Shown here: piece after piece, positions 32,544-32,754 of the stretch | Position numbering within the stretch: the first letter of the stretch is position 1 | How the letters are laid out: each line of letters begins with the position of its first letter | Assembly: GCA_024277655.1 (NCBI GenBank) | Contig: JAJRUT010000059.1 | Coordinates: 1 to 32,754 of the forward strand | Length of the DNA: 32,754 nt | Origin: Deltaproteobacteria bacterium | GTDB taxonomy: Bacteria > Desulfobacterota > Desulfobulbia > Desulfobulbales > SURF-16 | Direction: 5' to 3' | Position numbers and translations under genes: made by a program | The notes under the pieces: model-generated | Told to the model about the DNA's origin: nothing | What the model saw: only the letters and a program-made list of their open reading frames with translations | Database searches by the model: none

Positions 32544-32754
32544 AATTACTTTGTCCGGTTTTTCACCCTAGCTACTTATGATTTGCTGTTCTACTGTAAT
32601 TGTTATTTTGTGATTTTATTTCTCCATTGCCTGCTTTTTTCTAAAGCTGTCTGCTTTGATCTCAATAATAATTGCATGATGAACTAAGCGATCAATGGCT
32701 GCCACTGTCATTATTGTATCTGAAAAGATCTTGTCCCAATCACTAAAGGGCTGG
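32540..32754 (-). mobile_element. End of an IS21-family insertion sequence, truncated by the window
   Basis: The element is recognised by the IstB C-terminus on the minus strand and a terminal sequence beginning TGTCAATTACTTTGTCCGG at 32540, which has the TGT start and TGTCCGG-type motif common at IS21-family ends. The rest of the element, including istA, would lie beyond the right edge. The other end is not visible, so no target duplication can be checked. Confidence 0.65.
32616..32754 (-). CDS. istB: IstB ATP-binding helper of IS21-type transposase, C-terminal fragment
   Basis: IstB is the AAA+ ATPase that assists the IstA transposase in target choice. Only the last 45 or so codons are in the window, reading on the minus strand SDWDKIFSDTIMTVAAIDR, then LVHHAIIIEIKADSFRK and the end MEK. 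The AAIDRLVHHAIIIEI pattern matches the conserved IstB C-terminal block (ALLDRLLHHAxVIxI). The frame is open to the window edge, so the gene appears intact as far as seen. Confidence 0.85.
   Translation of the reverse strand, partial: QPFSDWDKIFSDTIMTVAAIDRLVHHAIIIEIKADSFRKKQAMEK

Larger units (their letters stand above)
32004..32615. other. Non-coding accessory stretch with attC-like site, repeats and the end of an IS21-type element
   Basis: No convincing gene lies here. It holds the attC-like site, a GGGGG/CCCCC arm pair (about 32107-32131), and a perfect GTTCGC-TATT-GCGAAC hairpin (32405-32420). It also holds an ATGTCGTA (32440-32447) / TACGACAT (32500-32507) pair, a 16-base direct repeat, and the presumed end of the IS. 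It looks like layered insertion debris. Confidence 0.6.

Noticed and set aside
1..32754. CRISPR arrays, tRNA or rRNA genes
   Set aside because: No regularly spaced direct repeats with unique spacers and no tRNA cloverleaf or rRNA signatures were seen on either strand.

Overview
The window looks like the core chromosome of a Gram-negative anaerobe of the Desulfobacterota, most likely a Desulfobulbales (Desulfotalea-like) sulfate reducer. The basis is LL-diaminopimelate aminotransferase (DapL) for lysine synthesis, a clostridial-type EtfB with a ferredoxin-fused EtfA, an Mla outer-membrane lipid transport operon, and the gene order rpmF-plsX-fabH ... fabG-acpP-fabF-rpiB-glyA-dCMP deaminase-nrdR-ribD-ribE-ribBA-ribH-nusB, which I recall from deltaproteobacterial genomes. 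Species assignment is inference; no rRNA or tRNA gene is visible. Base composition looks mid-40s % GC by eye (not computed).

Layout. 1-1568: the 3' part of a sugar-nucleotidyltransferase gene overlapping an AmgK-like sugar kinase, a pair resembling the MurU/AmgK cell-wall recycling module. 1659-3020: der GTPase. 3279-4505 (minus): dapL, with a recognisable promoter containing a G7 tract. 4717-6728: a fused, eukaryote-type HisHF followed by a YjbQ-family protein. 6784-8448 (minus): a B12-binding/radical SAM protein sharing a bidirectional terminator with the preceding operon. 8643-12810: mlaE-F-D-A-C plus a small stand-alone cyclic-nucleotide-binding-domain protein. 12905-21603: yceD-rpmF-plsX-fabH, then an acyl-CoA dehydrogenase with EtfB and ferredoxin-EtfA, then fabG-acpP-fabF. 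21603-28626: rpiB, glyA, dCMP deaminase, nrdR, the riboflavin genes and nusB. 28843-30978: ftsK with a structured leader.

After ftsK the character changes. There is a scrap of an RHS-type protein, then an AT-rich orphan ORF of foreign appearance followed directly by a 60-bp element with the architecture of an integron attC site, then about 460 bp of non-coding DNA with direct and inverted repeats, and finally the end of an IS21-family insertion sequence (IstB C-terminus, minus strand) running off the window. This is an accessory insertion hotspot downstream of ftsK.

How the genes work together. The central block links membrane biogenesis (Mla lipid transport, PlsX, FAS-II) with flavin and one-carbon metabolism. 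The most notable point is that an acyl-CoA dehydrogenase/ETF module of the kind known from electron-bifurcating enoyl-CoA reductases sits in the slot where fabD normally lies. No enoyl-ACP reductase or fabD gene is in the window. This raises the testable idea that the module takes part in the enoyl-reduction or an oxidation step on acyl chains, although simple co-location is not excluded.
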